This document shows positions 63,741-64,000 of a DNA stretch of 64,000 bases, piece by piece. How positions within the stretch are numbered: the stretch's first letter is position 1; each line of letters opens with the position of its first letter. The position numbers and the translations under genes were made by a program. The notes beneath the pieces were generated by a model. The model did no database searches and was not told the origin of the DNA. It saw nothing but the letters and a program-made list of their open reading frames with translations. The stretch is from Sarcina sp. DSM 11001 (lineage in GTDB: Bacteria > Bacillota > Clostridia > Lachnospirales > Lachnospiraceae). Where the stretch lies: the NCBI RefSeq assembly GCF_900101015.1, contig NZ_FNFZ01000019.1, positions 1 to 64,000 on the forward strand, given 5' to 3'.

Positions 63741-64000
63741 ATGGATAACAAAAAAGTGCTGTCGGAGAAAACGGTGGGATTAAAGCCTTCCGGGATCCGT
63801 AAGTTTTTTGATATTGTCAGTGAAATGAAGGATGCTATTTCCCTGGGTGTGGGCGAACCGGATTTTGACACACCCTGGCATATCCGCGATGAGGGCATCT
63901 ATTCCCTGGAGAAGGGAAGGACTTTCTATACCTCCAATTCCGGACTGAGGGAGCTGAGAGAGGAAATCTGCACCTACATGAAACGGACGCAGGACATCGA
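63741..64000 (+). CDS. PLP-dependent aminotransferase, partial (class I/II)
   Basis: The first 86 codons are visible before the window ends. 'MDNKKVLSEKTVGLKPSGI' leads into 'ISLGVGEPDFDTPWHIRDEG' and 'YTSNSGLRELREEI', typical of AAT-I aminotransferases (aspartate/aromatic, AraT/PatA group). The PLP Lys lies beyond the edge. GGAGATGATTT precedes the ATG. The neighbouring Lrp-type gene suggests joint regulation. Confidence 0.93.
   Translation, partial: MDNKKVLSEKTVGLKPSGIRKFFDIVSEMKDAISLGVGEPDFDTPWHIRDEGIYSLEKGRTFYTSNSGLRELREEICTYMKRTQDI

Noticed and set aside
63053-63898. Minus-strand frame of about 281 codons
   Set aside because: It spans antisense to the Lrp-type regulator and the aminotransferase start, both of which show clear domains and ribosome sites.

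Overview
The window is chromosomal DNA from a Gram-positive anaerobe, most likely a Lachnospiraceae (class Clostridia) species, and it spans the replication origin. The evidence is the gene order rpmH-rnpA-yidD-yidC-jag-mnmE-mnmG-(insertion)-rsmG-parA-parB on one side and dnaA-dnaN-S4-recF-gyrB-gyrA on the other, a DnaA-box cluster between rpmH and dnaA (about 43780-44155), three perfect 16-bp parS sites, lipoprotein signals, strong AGGAGG ribosome sites, a Trp-type T-box and a DUF3881-like protein. Genes nearest the origin mostly point away from it.

Left arm, 1-23 kb. A truncated IS200/IS605 tnpA lies at the edge. It is followed by a lipoprotein, an aldo/keto reductase, rtcB, a peptidase E homologue, a Trp T-box with a TrpB2-type tryptophan synthase beta chain, a hotdog thioesterase, a D-2-hydroxyacid dehydrogenase and a 1,723-residue secreted CAP/MBG/FN3 surface protein. 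Next comes a ferrous-iron operon on the minus strand (feoA, feoA, feoB, a small Cys-rich membrane protein and an HMA protein), then a DUF3881-like gene and serS.

Origin-proximal left arm, 22-43.5 kb. parB, parA and rsmG are separated from mnmG, mnmE, jag, yidC, yidD, rnpA and rpmH by an inserted segment. In it a metallo-hydrolase gene and a lipoprotein gene were split by an IS21-family element (27504-34226, 7-bp target duplication). The IS21 transposase gene istA was in turn split by a three-tyrosine-recombinase (RIT-type) element with perfect 31-bp inverted repeats. A YihY membrane protein gene follows.

Right arm, 44-64 kb. dnaA, dnaN, an S4 protein gene, recF, gyrB and gyrA are followed by a thiolase, a D,D-carboxypeptidase/trmB pair, a membrane-anchored or lipoprotein gene, an acyl-CoA ligase, greA, an AIR-synthase-like gene, an Lrp/AsnC regulator and the start of a PLP aminotransferase.

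Two genome-wide habits stand out. First, a roughly 40-115 bp structured repeat (here called the TTCATCGCG repeat) recurs at least nine times, almost always between genes; its length variants fit recombination between internal direct repeats. Second, short tandem repeats (12-55 bp units) occur at many gene junctions and inside several proteins (ParB linker, surface protein, probably the GyrA tail). A structured intergenic segment near 2760-3040 is a candidate unrecognised RNA.
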